From the NCBI RefSeq assembly GCF_040183065.1, contig NC_091124.1, forward strand, positions 95,498,501 through 95,562,500: 64,000 bases of DNA, written 5' to 3'. The notes below the pieces were generated by a model. The model was given only the letters and a program-made list of their open reading frames with translations, was not told the origin of the DNA and made no database searches. Source of the stretch: Periplaneta americana (Eukaryota; Arthropoda; Insecta; Blattodea; Blattidae). Below, piece after piece: positions 22,739 through 34,436 of the stretch; the stretch's first letter is position 1, and every line of letters starts with the position of its first letter. The position numbers and the translations under genes are program-made.

Positions 22739-24170
22739 CTATGTTTTGAATAGTGCGCATAATCGAATTCGCGTTCTCCTGTCCGTGAGTGTGTCCCATT
22801 TTAATGGTGAATTTTTCCGACAACACTTGAGAGCCCGTTTTTGAATCTTTTCCAGTGTTTTAATATGTTCTAATCTGTAAGGATCCCAACATGCAGCACC
22901 ATATTCCATTACTGGACGTACTAGTGATTTATATGCAATCTCTTTGGATTTATCAGAGCCTTTTCTTAGTATCCTCATCACAAAGAGTAACGATCTCCAT
23001 GCTTTTCCAGCTGTGTCCGTAACGTGTTCCCTCCAGCTGAGATCGCTGCTAAATGTTATTCCGAGGTATTTACATTTGTTAACTTCCGGAATGGTTTCAC
23101 CCCCTAACGTATACGATGCGACTATTTTATTTATTTTTCTTGTAAAGCTGATGGCTTTGCTCTTTAGAGAATTTATTTTCATTTTGTTGGCTATTGCCCA
23201 ATCGTTTATTCTATTTAGGTCAGTCTGAAGAAGATTAGTATCTTCATAGCTTTTTATTTCCCTGTATACCATACAATCATCCACGAATAAGCGAACCCCA
23301 GACAAGATATTAACTGGCAGATCATTTACAAAAGCCAGGAATAGAAGAGGCCCCAAGACACTCTCCTGTGGGACTCTGGAAGTAATTTCAATTGGGTTCG
23401 ATAATTCCTCCCCTACCCGTACTCTCTGAGTGCGACAAGTTAAAAATTCCTTGATCCACTGGAGTACTCTGAAGTCAATCCCCGTTGATTGTAGTTTAAC
23501 CAACAATATATCGTGCGGGACTACATCGAATGCGCGTGAAAAGTCAATAATCACTGCATCTACTTGGCTACTGGAATCTATTCCGTCTTCTAAATCCTGA
23601 CATACAGTTACTAATAGACTCTCACATGAATAGCCCCCCCCCCCCCCGAAATCCATGCTGACAGTTATGTAACCAATTTGAGGTATCCCAATGCTGCCTT
23701 AGATAAGCTGAAATCAAGTGTTCCATCTGTTTGCAAACCACAGAGGTGAGGCTGACCGGTCTGTAATTTTTTGTATCTGAGCGAGACCCTGACTTATAAA
23801 TTGGAACCACTATTGCATCTTTCCAATCTCGTGGGACAGTACCATTGTTAATTGATATTTCAAATATACGCACTAGATAGGGAATCATGGCTTCCCCTCC
23901 CAATTTCAGTACGTCTCCGGCGATACCATCAGGTCCTACTGATTTATAAGTTTTCAATTTAGAGATCCTTCTCCTTATGTCTCTATGCTTGATAGAAAAC
24001 TGACCCGTATTTTTCACAGAAGCTAAGTGTGGTATTATTATCCTCATCCCAAAAACAGTGACATAATAGGAATTTAATGTTTCTGCTTTTTCGCTGTCCT
24101 GTACGATAAATTGATTGCGGTCATATTTTAGGGGGAGGCTCGAATAGTTTTCCTTGCGTCGTCTCTTCAC
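22739..24170 (-). pseudogene. LINE reverse transcriptase, frame split at a G run
   Basis: The enzyme copies LINE RNA at the target site. The upstream frame (24170-23622) has KSVGPDGIAGDVLK, PRDWKDAIVVPIYKSGS and NYRPVSLTSV. The downstream frame (23656-22739) has DFSRAFDVVPHDIL, VPQESVLGPLLF and the active-site block LFVDDCMVY (FVDD in place of the usual FADD), then NKCKYLGITFSSDLSW and RPVMEYGAACWDPY. The two frames meet at a 14-base homopolymer (23634-23647) where GFRKGYSCE is expected. The block order and sequence fit CR1/jockey-superfamily LINEs. Confidence 0.85.
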
Positions 24171-24285
24171 ATATTTATAAAATTCCCCCCACCCGTTTTG
24201 TTCACCTTTGAAAAGTTTATTTAGGTAATTTTCCTGCGCTATCTTCTTCGCATTAAGCAGTTCTTTCGATAGTTGTGTGTACAGT

Positions 24286-24860
24286 ACAGTCTTAAATCAA
24301 CAAAATGATCGGCTGCCATATGCTAAGGCCCCTTCGGAAGACTTCGGTTGATTCCGTGACAGAGTAGGTTTACACGTGAAGGAATTTATTATGCACGGCT
24401 CCGCTTTGTTTGTTTATTGCTTTTTCTGTATGTTATAGGTCAAGTGTTATGAACAATCAAAAACGAAGTTGTATTCAAGGAGTAAATTAGGTACAAAATA
24501 AACAAGCTTTCCCTAGTCTTGTGAACCAGGCGCTGCCCGAAGTGGACTTAAACAAATTCACGTTACAGGACCTCGGTCATTTTTTGAATCTAAGGCTGTA
24601 CATCTACATATTATCAGAGAAAGAACAATTGTCTATTCTACATCTGAAGTCTGATTAGTAGGGCTAAGAATTGCATGCCGTTACATTGCGCTTCATGTCT
24701 CTGACTTTAGGTACCAGTACTTAATTGCTTGGGGTGGGGGATTTCAGTGTGTTTCGTTCAGCAGTAAACTTTAGTTGATCGGTTACATTACGACCGAGTA
24801 CTGCTATTCGTAACAAGCAACATTCAACGTCTTGTAAAAAAGAATAATAGCAAGATGTCG
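24286..24860. other. unannotated stretch
   Basis: No element recognised between the LINE truncation point and the first hAT tail. Confidence 0.4.
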
Positions 24861-25660
24861 AGGACGAAATTTGTGACTTAATTTCAAATGAGGAAATTTG
24901 TAATAGTGATACAGATTTTGAGATAAATAATGCCTGTATAAAATATTTCAAATATTCCCCCATTGTTTCTGCAGAAGTGGAACACAGTTTCTCTAGAGAT
25001 GAGACTTTTTTTGCAACAGACAATCATTCTTCTTAGAAAATTTGAAAATGCGGTTTGTTATTCACTGCAACAATATATGAAATGAAAAATTATGTAAAAC
25101 AAAAACGTAATACACTATCTTATTAACATAGTGAAATAATAAGGCTGATATTTGTCAATGTTATATTAGGTGCATTTTTTAAAGACAGAAAATAACATGT
25201 AGTCAATGATATTGTGACGAACCGAATAGTTGGAACATGAAATAGGAAAAAAAAAAATGTAGCAAACAAGATGAAAAAATACTGGCTAAACATTGTGGAT
25301 ATTTAGCTGTATGTAAAATTTGTGACAATTTCAAACGAGGACATTTATAATAATGATACAGATTTTGAGATAGATAATGATTGTAGAAAATATTTCAAAT
25401 ATGTCCTCTTTGTTTCTGCAGAAGTGGAACGAAGTTTTTATTTTAGCAACAGGCAATCATTCGCCTTTGAAAATTTGAAAATGTGGTTTGTTATTTACTG
25501 CAACAATACATGAAATGAAAAATGATGTAAAACAAAAACGTAATACACCATCATATTAACATAGTGAAATAATAAGGCTGCTACTTGTCAATGTTATATT
25601 GTATTAGGTGTATTTCCTACAGACAGAAAATAAAATATCTTTAAAATAATGCAATTTTTC
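24861..25660 (+). pseudogene. two tandem hAT transposase C-terminal fragments
   Basis: The first copy (about 24861-25230) reads DTDFEINN, KYFKYSPIVSAEVEHSFSRD. The second (about 25322-25660) reads DTDFEIDND, KYFKYVLFVSAEVERSF and FAFENLKMWFVIYC. Both are the hAT dimerisation domain, followed by the same 3' flank (GAAATGAAAAAT.ATGTAAAAC). An inverted fragment recurs at 60130-60300. All are relics. Confidence 0.75.
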
Positions 25661-25830
25661 TTTAACAAAGAAAATAATGTCTTTAAATATTTATTTAGCA
25701 GAAAGTTGTGTTTCGAAATCAAAGAAGTGGTTTTCAATCACCCAAAAGCTGACGACTAACTTACCGTTATGATAAGCATGAGTTCAAACGAACGAAAGAA
25801 ACTGCGTTAATTCACCCCAACTCCGAGACT

Positions 25831-26021
25831 TATAGCTCGAACGGAACCTGGTGAAGCTTGACCTTGATAGAAAAACCAGTTCTAAAGCGGTTAGGAGTGG
25901 AGGGGGCAACGCTTGGTCAGTCTCGCTTGCATCTCGTCATTGTAACATCGGCTGGTAGCCGACCACACACCACACTACTGTTCTCTCCCCCCAAGCTTCA
26001 CCAGGTTCCGCACGAGCTATA
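25831..26021. repeat. 30-bp inverted repeat with 131-bp loop
   Basis: The left arm 25831-25860 (ending ACCTGGTGAAGCTTG) and right arm 25992-26021 (starting CAAGCTTCACCAGGT) pair at 28 of 30 positions. The loop is GC-richer than the surroundings. This is probably a small foldback element. The frame across it (25858-26055) is not called as a gene. Confidence 0.8.
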
Positions 26022-26659
26022 CTCAAAGTTAAAGGCGCACGAAGCGCACTGGTAGTATAACAGCATAATATACAGTATTTCTCAGGCCTACTGATCAGTG
26101 TAATATGTAGCTAGTCGACGATGTATGCAATGGAGGGGGAAAAGAATTGGCTATCCTACCCCATTATCTCCTGGCTTAGTTGCTCATGAGTGTTGCCTTG
26201 TTGATACCACTTGTGAGGTTCAGACCTTCTTCGGACAGTTGACTAAACATCAACAACTCTCATTATTATCTTAGTTGATATCAATTTACAATAAACGACG
26301 TATCAGAATCTCTAAAGTACCGCCGACACCATCTCTATGCAGACGACCTACATAAAATTCCACACTCACGAAATAAATGATGCAATAACTAAAATTAATG
26401 ACGATCTCGATTCAATTTGGACATGGACACGGAAATTCCGACTTAAACTAAATCCAGAAAAATCACATGTGGGTCATTTACGTTGTTAAGCACTATTACC
26501 ATACCAAATTTGTTCCCGATTAAAATATACGGCACCGAAATTCCGTTCAGTGAATCAGTAAAGAATCTAGGTATTTATATGGATAAAAGTTTAAATTGAA
26601 ACATTCAAGTTGTAGAAATCTGCAAAAAAGTATTCTCATTAATCCACTCGTTTAAGCGT

Positions 26660-27172
26660 TTGAAGAATTTCTTACCCTTTTCCTTGAAAAAGCTGTTAGT
26701 GCAAACACTCGTGATGCCCCACTTCGATTACTGTGATATTCTGTTTACTGACCTAAGCATTACTTCGTCGCAGGGACTACAACGTTTTCTTAGTATGTGC
26801 GTCCGTTTCGTCTGCAATATTCGCTGGGCTGATCACATAACACCATCCCTCGAAATGTTGTCCTGGCTCCGTCTAGAAGATCGCAGGAAAATCCACTATG
26901 TTTTCCTTCTCTTTCACATATTGCATTTCTCTATTCCTGTCTATCTTGCGTTTCGTTTTCAAAATTTATCCACCTACCTTAACCTAGACACACGATCACA
27001 ACATTCCTCAATATTATCCATTCCCTCCCACCGAACATCCTCATATTCATCTTCTTTCAATATGGCTGTTCCTCGACTTTGGAATTCCCTACCGAGTAAT
27101 GTGAGGGACTGTCAGACATCAAACCAATTAAAGAACAGACAAACGACATATAATTGTAACAATTCTTGTTAA
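26660..27172 (+). pseudogene. LINE RT C-terminal domain, open segment
   Basis: A 170-codon open stretch of the LINE's reverse transcriptase thumb/C-terminal region. It contains KKLLVQTLVMPHFDYCD, CVRFVCNIRWADHITPSLE and SSYSSSFNMAVPRLWNSLPS. It is colinear with minus-strand 41050-41560. No start codon of its own is expected. Confidence 0.75.
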
Positions 27173-27401
27173 CAATAATAGCTCTTTCAGTTTTGTCAAT
27201 TTTTAATGGTTTTATATATATATCACGAAATAAATATTTAAATTATGTCATTATTTTTATTATTATTATTATTATTATTACTACTACTTCTACTACTACT
27301 ACTACTACTATTATTATTATTTCTTACCAATGTTTATTATTGTCTCACTATTACTTATCCAACTTTCATTATTTACTTTCATGTTGTTTTGTGGTCTAGA
27401 T

Positions 27402-28228
27402 CATACCTGCACAAACAGCGCTCAAAGAGCGCGCGCGCTCCTTCGGAGCGGGAGAGCTGTATTTACCGCTCGCCGAAAAGGAGGGGAAGATACATCAGAA
27501 TGACTTCCTATAGGTAGAGGAGAGGGAAACGACCACTCAGCTATCTAGTGGAGTGCAGTGTGTAGGCCTATTCTCAGTTACTGTTTCATTTTGATTATCT
27601 ACTGCTACAGCACAGTATGGAGGAATCTAAAAGACGGAACATAACATTTAACATTTAACGATTTACAGCTCGAACTTATTGATCTTCAATGTGACCTAAA
27701 GGCTAAAGATCTTTTGAATAATACTACTAGCCTGGTTGAGTTTTACAAGACTAAACATTAGCAATAATAGCCACAACTACACAGGCTGGCTGGCTCAACA
27801 TTTATATTTGTGAGCAACTGTTTTCTGTTATCAACTTTAATTAAGGCAGACATCGAACATCTGTAACTGATGTTTCATTACGATCAGTAGGCTACTGTTC
27901 CTTTCAGCTGCCAACTGCATAAAACCTCGTCTTGATGTACTGATAAATAAAAATATAACAAAATGATATTATACATTCAAGTAGCTATAGAATTTCTATT
28001 ATTTCTGTAAAATAAATATTTCTTTATTAATTAATAATAGTCCAAGATAGTTTTGCAAACACTGAACGGGAATTCAATTCATAAACACTCGTAATATTAT
28101 TTCCTTTTGTGTATATTTTGTACGAGATCACTCCTTCTTCCAGTCCACCTTATACAGAGCGCAGCTAATATCTGCATTCCGCTCATGAGCTGTGAGCCGG
28201 CTCGGAGAGCGCACCTTGTGAAGGCCTG
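27402..28228 (+). mobile_element. hAT-type non-autonomous element with 8-bp TSD
   Basis: Flanked by a perfect 8-bp duplication GTCTAGAT (27394-27401 and 28229-28236). The ends CATACCTGCACAAACAGCGC and, inverted, CAGGCCTTCACAAGGTGCGC form imperfect TIRs. The interior keeps a hAT transposase tail (LQLELIDLQCDLKAKDLL then LVEFYKTKH at about 27660-27765), as in ZBED5/EPM2AIP1-type proteins, followed by stops. It is inserted in the 3' UTR of the LINE 26278-28350. Confidence 0.85.
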
Positions 28229-28350
28229 GTCTAGATATTAATGTAATAACTATGTAACCAATTGTATTCAATTAGAATTAGAGTCTGACTGGGCGGAAGA
28301 GAAGGCCTACTGGCCTTAGTTCTGCCAGATTAAATAAATAAATTATTATT

Positions 28351-29248
28351 AATTATAAGTATTATCATAGTGAATTTTGTTTTGGTATACAATCATTTTC
28401 GAAACTCCTACCAGAACTCGGCCCTGTATTCCGCCTCCATCGCGGTTTGGGTTCGGATTCCGTAACAAATAAGATTTACCCAAGCCAAACCACTGTTTAA
28501 AACAAGAGAGTGGATAGCCTACAACTTTCAGCAGTTCGAAGCTTGAAATAGATGCTAGAATCAATGAGATCACAATAGCCCTACGAGTCTACCACTCGTC
28601 AGTCCACTGCAGTGACATAACTCAGATATTCGAATATCTGAATTGGAATTATTTAATCGGTTATTGTGTCACAGGGCGGAATTGTTATGATGTAGACGTG
28701 GACGTCATCTCGGCCTTGATACTGTTCTTTCAATACACAAGAAGAAACTGCACTACCGGTAACAGACCTCTGACAGACGGTCAATTCAGTTTACTCTGAG
28801 AACCATCTTGTGCACAGTGTGCGATTTGCGCGGTCTAGCTGGATAAATATTAATTTTTGACTTTCTGATTTCGCACAAATATGTATTAATTTGTGGTTTT
28901 GATTTTACAAAGAATTTTAGGATGCATTCCTTTTACAACTGTGTCATCTATTTGTTACTTGTAGGTTAGAATAAACATTGCCTTTCATCTTCGACCCTCT
29001 ACTGCAGCGATGACCAAAGCGGGTGTCGTGATTACATCGTGTAACCACAGACATTGAAACGGGAACGAGGAGTTTCCTGTACATTGCTGTTTGTTTCATT
29101 CGCGTACTGAAGCCAAGCAGTGGCGGTATCATGTCGCTCTACAAACTCTGTCTCTACAAGCAGTAAGAGGCGGTTTCGTAAGTAATGTATTTACTTTGCT
29201 GAACGGTACAATTAGGAGTATATAGAGACATTGTCACTCTGAATAATG

Positions 29249-29293
<45 letters not shown>

Positions 29294-29820
29294 TGACCAC
29301 TAACTACGTGTTTCTATAATTCTTCTGTACGTGCATGAATATTTATATTTTTAGATCTTCTCCCTAGAAGGATAAAATTATTAGGTTTTATCTCAGTTTT
29401 AATCTTCTTAATCTTTAGATGAGGGTAACTATTTATTAGTTATTCATTTTATAATAATATTGTAGAAAAACTGATTCAATATTATGTGTCAATGAACTAT
29501 TTAAACGCCAGGAATTGACATGTCTTAAATCATAATGAGGAAGAGAAAGAGGAGATAAATAAATGTAAGGAAGTCAGCTACCTAATTGGGGTTTGAAATA
29601 TCTCGTGCTCTAAAGTCTTTTAATAGAACAGAATTTCTCAAAAGAATAATGATTAAAATAGTTCAAATAACTTGTCCATAAGAAGTTTTCAATTTTGAAA
29701 AACTACGAATTTCTCGACCAAATATCGAGAGAAGAATTTAGAAAATTCTTGATTATATTCAAGAGGAAGGTTAAAAAAAAGAAGCAAGAGAACTCGTATA
29801 TTATTCACTGGCTCTTGATG
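28351..29820. other. unannotated stretch with (TTA)n
   Basis: No gene recognised. It contains a perfect 18-bp palindrome, CAGATATTCGAATATCTG, at 28623-28640 and a (TTA)n microsatellite at 29250-29293. Confidence 0.5.
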
Positions 29821-30167
29821 ACAGCAGTGACATTACTGATACAGCAAAGCTTGAGATTTTATCCGCGGGATTGGTCAAGATGTTAATACAGGAACAACCA
29901 CTGGTTGTAGTTTTCATGTCAAGTACTTTTCCTCTCTTTACTTCATAGGCTGTTTGTCGCATGTAATCACTGCAGCTCGAGTTTTGGTCACCGCTGCTCT
30001 ATTGTGACTTCAGTCTTCGTGCAAAGCGCTCTTTGTAACAATGTGTAATTGGTGGATATTGTGTGATAAATTTGATTCACTGTGATGGAATCAATAAATC
30101 CAAATATGTTCTTTATGATGATATATGTTTCTATTCTGCCTTTAATATTACTGTGTATCAGAAAAGT

Positions 30168-30410
30168 ACCCACCTGTGAAGTAACGGTTAGTGCGTCTGG
30201 CCGCGAAACCAAGTGGCCGTGCTTCGACTCCAGGTTGGGGCAAGTTGCTTGGTTGAGGTTTTTCCGGGGTTTTTCCTCAACCCAATGTGAGCAAATGCTG
30301 GGTAACTTTCAGTGCTGGACCCCGGACTCATTTCACCGGCATTATCACCTTTATCTCATTCAGACGCTAAATAAGCTAAGATGTTGATAAAACGTCGTAA
30401 AATAAAATAA
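30168..30410 (+). mobile_element. family-1 SINE, + copy
   Basis: tRNA-like head (CACCTGTGAAGTAACGGTTA), the body motif CAAATGCTGGGTAACTTTC and the tail TTGATAAAACGTCGTAAAAT. The equivalent at 60659-60895 shows that insertion predates the block duplication. Confidence 0.9.
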
Positions 30411-30548
30411 GGTACCACAAAAGGTTTTTATGACGACTGTAAATATGCAATTAAAAAAAAGTTTTAACGAAGCTTATAGTATGGGGACTCAGACGGACTA
30501 ACAAAGAAACTTTATCCATTATATTTTATGTTATTTTCTGTAACGACA

Positions 30549-30552
<4 letters not shown>

Positions 30553-30609
<57 letters not shown>
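30553..30609. repeat. (CT)n microsatellite
   Basis: About 28 CT units. The equivalent array in the second block copy (61045-61092) is shorter. Confidence 0.95.
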
Positions 30610-30613
<4 letters not shown>

Positions 30614-30849
30614 TGGAAACTTGCGAAAATGTCCGAAATTAATTATTTTCTGTGCCGCGGTGCGCGCGATTCCGCCGTGAGTTCGGTCTTATTGCTCTGC
30701 ATTCTCTGTAATAATCTTTGCTTGAGTGTTATTCCTTAGCATATAACTTAATAAGGTTTATTGTCTTAGAATTTATTAACCCAGGTACATTCTTTAGAAT
30801 AAAACACAAAATCTCATTATTTTTCATTTTTAACCTTATGACAAGATAT

Positions 30850-31050
30850 CATAGTCCCGCTGGCCTTCTGTGCTCGAGGTTGCGGGTTCAATCCCGGCCT
30901 GGGACGATAGTGTGCTTAAATGCGACAGGCTCATGTCAGTAGATTTACTGGCTGTAAAAGAACTCCCGCGGGACAAAATTTCGGTATAGCACTACCGGCG
31001 ACGGTGATATAACCTCGGCAGTTGCGAGCATCGTAATAAATAAATTTAAA
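30850..31050 (+). mobile_element. tRNA-derived SINE (family 2), head-truncated copy
   Basis: It retains the B-box region GGTTGCGGGTTCAATCCCGG, then GTGTGCTTAAATGCGACAGG, ACGGTGATATAACCTCGGCA and the tail CATCGTAATAAATAAATT. The A-box segment seen in the sibling at 61334-61555 is missing here. Confidence 0.75.
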
Positions 31051-32030
31051 AAAGGTATCATTTTTTACATTTGCATACATCAATTTTTTAAATAATTTTC
31101 AAGTTTTAACCAGAATTCGATAAAGAAGCTGACACAGACTCAAGAGAATCATGTATTTTATTAAGTATTATTGTTTCGGAAATTCTTATTTTTATTTCCT
31201 TACCCAAACATGCACAATTAACTGAAACTAATGATTTTCACTCGCGCGGTACTCCGTGATCCGGCAACTCTCTTGCTGAGGAATAAGAAAGAGACGCGCA
31301 ATACTGAGTATATCAAGAAAAACCCTCTGCAACGTCTGCTTTGTGTAACACAAATTTAATCACATCCAGATTGCGTTCGAAACGGGACAGTCTGGATGGG
31401 TAAGCCACTCACTATATTAATGCTATGATGCGCGGTAAACAAAAGCATAAGTCACAAATTACAAGCTTTCAGTAGAGCAAAAGCAAAGTTTGAAATGAAG
31501 ACCAATATGATTACGATGGGCTGCAATTCTGACCCTCTACATCGTTATGGAAGAGGATGAAAGTATGCCCTCTATACCATCTGAAGAAGTACAATTTTTG
31601 TATTAACGATGAGGTCGTAGTCAAAATTACCCAATTCTGATGTACACCTTTTTTACAGCGCTCCATAGAAATAACCCCCAACATCATAACTACACTATCA
31701 ATACCCCGTTACAACTCAAGGTCAGGACAGAAACCAACAAATGTACGATGTAATGGAAATACCCAACAGAATTTCTGAACCTTAACCGAACAAGACATCG
31801 AAAAAAAAAACAGTAGAGATGAATGATATAACAACGATCGCATGACATACCACAGAAATTCATATCAGAAATAAAGAGATACTCTTATGATACCATTTAG
31901 GAATTTTCACTCTTCCATATTATACCTACCTACAAACATTAAGCCTAAATCGGAAATTAACCAAAAAAAAGTATTATTAAATAAGAGAAAATTTGTAGCA
32001 GAATTAATAACGTAGATAACATTAGGTGAC
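31051..32030. other. conserved flank of block copy 1
   Basis: Non-coding and collinear with 61556-63130 apart from a 487-bp insertion in the other copy. No gene recognised. Confidence 0.45.
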
Positions 32031-32937
32031 AGTAATAACGTGATGATGTCGAAGATTATACATAAGTTCATAAAGATTACTGAGAAGACAATGATATGAT
32101 GATGATGGTGATGAGAATAACAGCGATGATGAAAATGTGGACGATTGTGACAATGATAATGGTGTGACGACGATAATAATGAAAATGACAATGAAAGTGA
32201 AGACAGCTGTAATGATGTTACGACAATAACCACAATAATGACGATGGAGGTGAAGAGAAGGATAACGATGACAATGTGACGACGATATTAATGGCAAAGA
32301 GCTGCTGGGGGTCTACGCAACAAGATGACAATGACAGTAAAGACGATATTAATGACAAAGAGATGATGGATGTCAACACAACAATATAATGATAATGACG
32401 ATGATTTTTAGTAGGTTATTTTACGACGCTTTATCAACATCTAGGTTATTTAGCGTCTGAATGAGATGAAGGTGATAATGCCGGTGAAATGAGTCCGTGG
32501 TCCAACACTGAAAGTTACCCAGCATTTTCTCATGTTGGGTTGAGGGAAAACCCCGGAAAAAACCTCAACCAGGTAACTTGCCCCGACCGGAATCGAACCC
32601 GGGCCACCTGGTTTCGCGGCTAGACGTGCTAACCGTTACTCCACAGGTGTGGACATGACGATGATGATATGGGTGAGTCAACAATGATGATATGATGACA
32701 ATAATGACAATGATTACCATGGAGATGAAGAAAATAATGATGATGATGAGACGACAATAACGACAATTATGTTTATGAATGTAACGACAATAAAGATAAC
32801 GATGAGACGACAAAAATGACAATGATGATGCAGGTGAAGACAATAATGATGATGAGACGACGATAATGATGATGACGCAAGTGAAGACAATAATAATGAT
32901 GACGAAACGACGATAATGAGAATGACAATGAGATGGC
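32031..32937 (+). repeat. GAT/GAC-rich low-complexity region, copy 1
   Basis: About 0.9 kb of interspersed ATG, GAT, GAC and AAT triplets (AATGATGATGATGAGACGAC-type units), split by a SINE. Apparent Asp/Asn or His/Ser/Ile-rich frames are by-products. Copy 2 begins at about 63150 and runs off the window. Confidence 0.85.
32406..32654 (-). mobile_element. family-1 SINE in block copy 1 only
   Basis: Flanked by a perfect 11-bp duplication ATGACGATGAT (32395-32405 and 32655-32665). The sister block has an uninterrupted AATGATGATGATATGGG at about 63528, so this insertion postdates the duplication. Confidence 0.95.
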
Positions 32938-33830
32938 ATCTTTCAGTTGCAGTAGGGTTGTTGGATATCAGGAAAACTCGTTCCTTAAGGTAATCCCACA
33001 ACCAAGAGGGGCCGGATTGAAATCTGGAGATCGCGGAGGCCACATTGTTGGAAAGTACCTCCTGATGACTTTGGTCGGAAAACGAACCTCAATTACGCGT
33101 GTTAACTCCACCATTAATTTTTAGTAGGTTATTTTATGACGCTTTATCAACATCTTAGTTTATTTAGCGTCTGAATGGGATGAAGGTGATAATGCCGGTG
33201 ACATGAGTCCGGGGTCCAGCACCGAAAGTTACCCAGCATTTGCTCGTATAGGGTTGAGGAAAAAACCCGGAAAAACCTCAACCAGGTAACTTTCCCCGAC
33301 CGGGAATCGAACCCGGGCCACCTGGTTTCCCTGTCAGACGCGCTAATCGTTACTCCACAGGTCTGGATAACAATGGAATAAGACAGACTGTTATAGTAAA
33401 CGGGGAGCGCTACTACAGCATTTTACAGAACTTCGTCATCCCTATAATGAGGAATCACGATATGGAAAACATAATCTTTATGAAAGATGGCGCTCCACAC
33501 CACAATTTTACCCCTGCAAAACAGTTAATTGCGCAGATGTTTAGCGATCGTGTCATCAGTAGGCACTTTCCAACAATGTGGCGTCCGCTATCTCCAGATT
33601 TCAATCCGGCCAATTTTTGGTTGTGGGGTTACCTTAAAGAACGAGTTTTCCTGATATCCAACAACCCTACTGCAACTGAAAGATGCCATCTCGCAAGAAA
33701 TTGCCAATATTCCAAGGCATTATCTGCAAAACGCTGTGCGTGTTGTCGCAGACAGAAGCTGTACGTTGAACAAGAGAACGGCGGACATCTTCCCAATGTT
33801 TTGTAAACCCCGTTGTTTGTCCAACACTGT
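32938..33830. pseudogene. mariner-type transposase relic with inverted partial copy
   Basis: The + strand 33447-33806 reads FMKDGAPHHNF, RPLSPDFNPANFWLWGYLKE and a C-terminal ENGGHLPNVL. This is a DD41D-type transposase tail in which the last catalytic Asp is Asn (PAN). The segment 32938-33060 is an inverted copy of 33580-33690 (minus-strand WDYLKERVFLISNNPTATER). The two arms enclose a family-1 SINE. Upstream domains are missing. Confidence 0.75.
33118..33369 (-). mobile_element. family-1 SINE, minus copy
   Basis: Full-length by comparison with its siblings. It lies between the two inverted mariner fragments. No clean target duplication was found. Confidence 0.85.
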
Positions 33831-34430
33831 AATGTTTTTTTTTTTTTTTGTTTTGTTTTTTCCCTATCTCAAATATTATAATATTTATAGGGGTTTAATG
33901 TTTGAACTGATTTTTGAAATACTCTATACATCTTCCACATCACATTCCCCATCATCACCATCATCATCAGATATCAAGTTGAGGTAAAAGCCATGGTGGA
34001 TTGGGGGGACATATTCCATTAGCTTCATTACATCTGTAAGTTTGATTTTCTTTATTTTCACAGGTCCCACATTTTTCTGTCTACAGTCATGGTACTTGCA
34101 CTCCCTTTCTTCCAAGAAACCTCTTCAAACTTCATATTCATTCTGCTGTTGTTCATTCGTCCTCTATGATGTGGGTTGATTTTCAAGGCTATTGAATGGA
34201 GATCTGCCGTGAGCTGACTCTTTTTCTTCTTCTCGTGGCAAAATAGGTCTACAGTCATCTTGAGGGAAATGTATTACTGATATATTTGAAACAACATTTT
34301 AATAATGAATTTTTTCTTTCAGTAATAAAATACCGTATTATAAAAGTCAAATTAGTTCACATGTTCCTACTACTCAGAAATCTACTTGATAGTAATTTAA
34401 TAATAAGGTAATGCACTCATATAAATATTA
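33831..34430 (-). other. possible transposon-derived coding relic
   Basis: Minus-strand frames 34115-33924 (CKYHDCRQKNVGPVKIKKIK, VMKLMEYVPPIHHGFYLNL) and 34258-34058 read as adjacent pieces of one degraded protein. The pattern LMEYVPPIHHGFY recalls the end of hypothetical proteins I associate with insect transposable elements. That is memory, not a domain assignment. Confidence 0.35.
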
Positions 34431-34436
34431 AATATT

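Larger units (their letters stand above)
21601..24285 (-). mobile_element. 5'-truncated LINE with reverse transcriptase, split by a SINE
   Basis: The minus-strand non-LTR retrotransposon runs from about 24285 (KKIAQENYLNKLFKGEQNGW) through the RT core to a C-terminal NRTIRDWNALPADLLKALP ending near 22235. A 3' UTR with an AATAAATACATAC tail follows near 21615. A family-1 SINE (22344-22600) is inserted in the last coding part. (AAT)n blocks at 21766-21846 lie in the 3' UTR. Confidence 0.85.
26278..28350 (+). mobile_element. 5'-truncated jockey-like LINE, interrupted by a hAT MITE
   Basis: It starts within the RT core (NDVSESL, HHLYADDLH, the YADD active site, about 26300-26350). It continues with LVQTLVMPHFDYCDILFTDL and IPSHRTSSYSSSFNMAVPRL-WNSLP (26660-27172), ending in a 3' UTR with a (TTA)n block. 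The 3' tail GAAGGCCTACTGGCCTTAG then CTGCCAGATTAAATAAATAA is at 28295-28340. Stops and frame changes are present upstream. It is closely related to the LINE at 40695-41856. Confidence 0.8.
29821..32937 (+). repeat. second duplicated block, copy 1
   Basis: Collinear with 60307-64000: ACAGCAG(T/C)GACATTACTGAT start, family-1 SINE, (CT)n, family-2 SINE, conserved AT-rich flank, then a GAT/GAC-rich region. Order and orientation match, with copy-specific insertions on both sides. Confidence 0.9.

Noticed and set aside
32022-33043. His/Ser/Ile-rich and Asp-rich frames (also 62903-63928)
   Set aside because: By-product of triplet-like low-complexity DNA; many overlapping frames on both strands.
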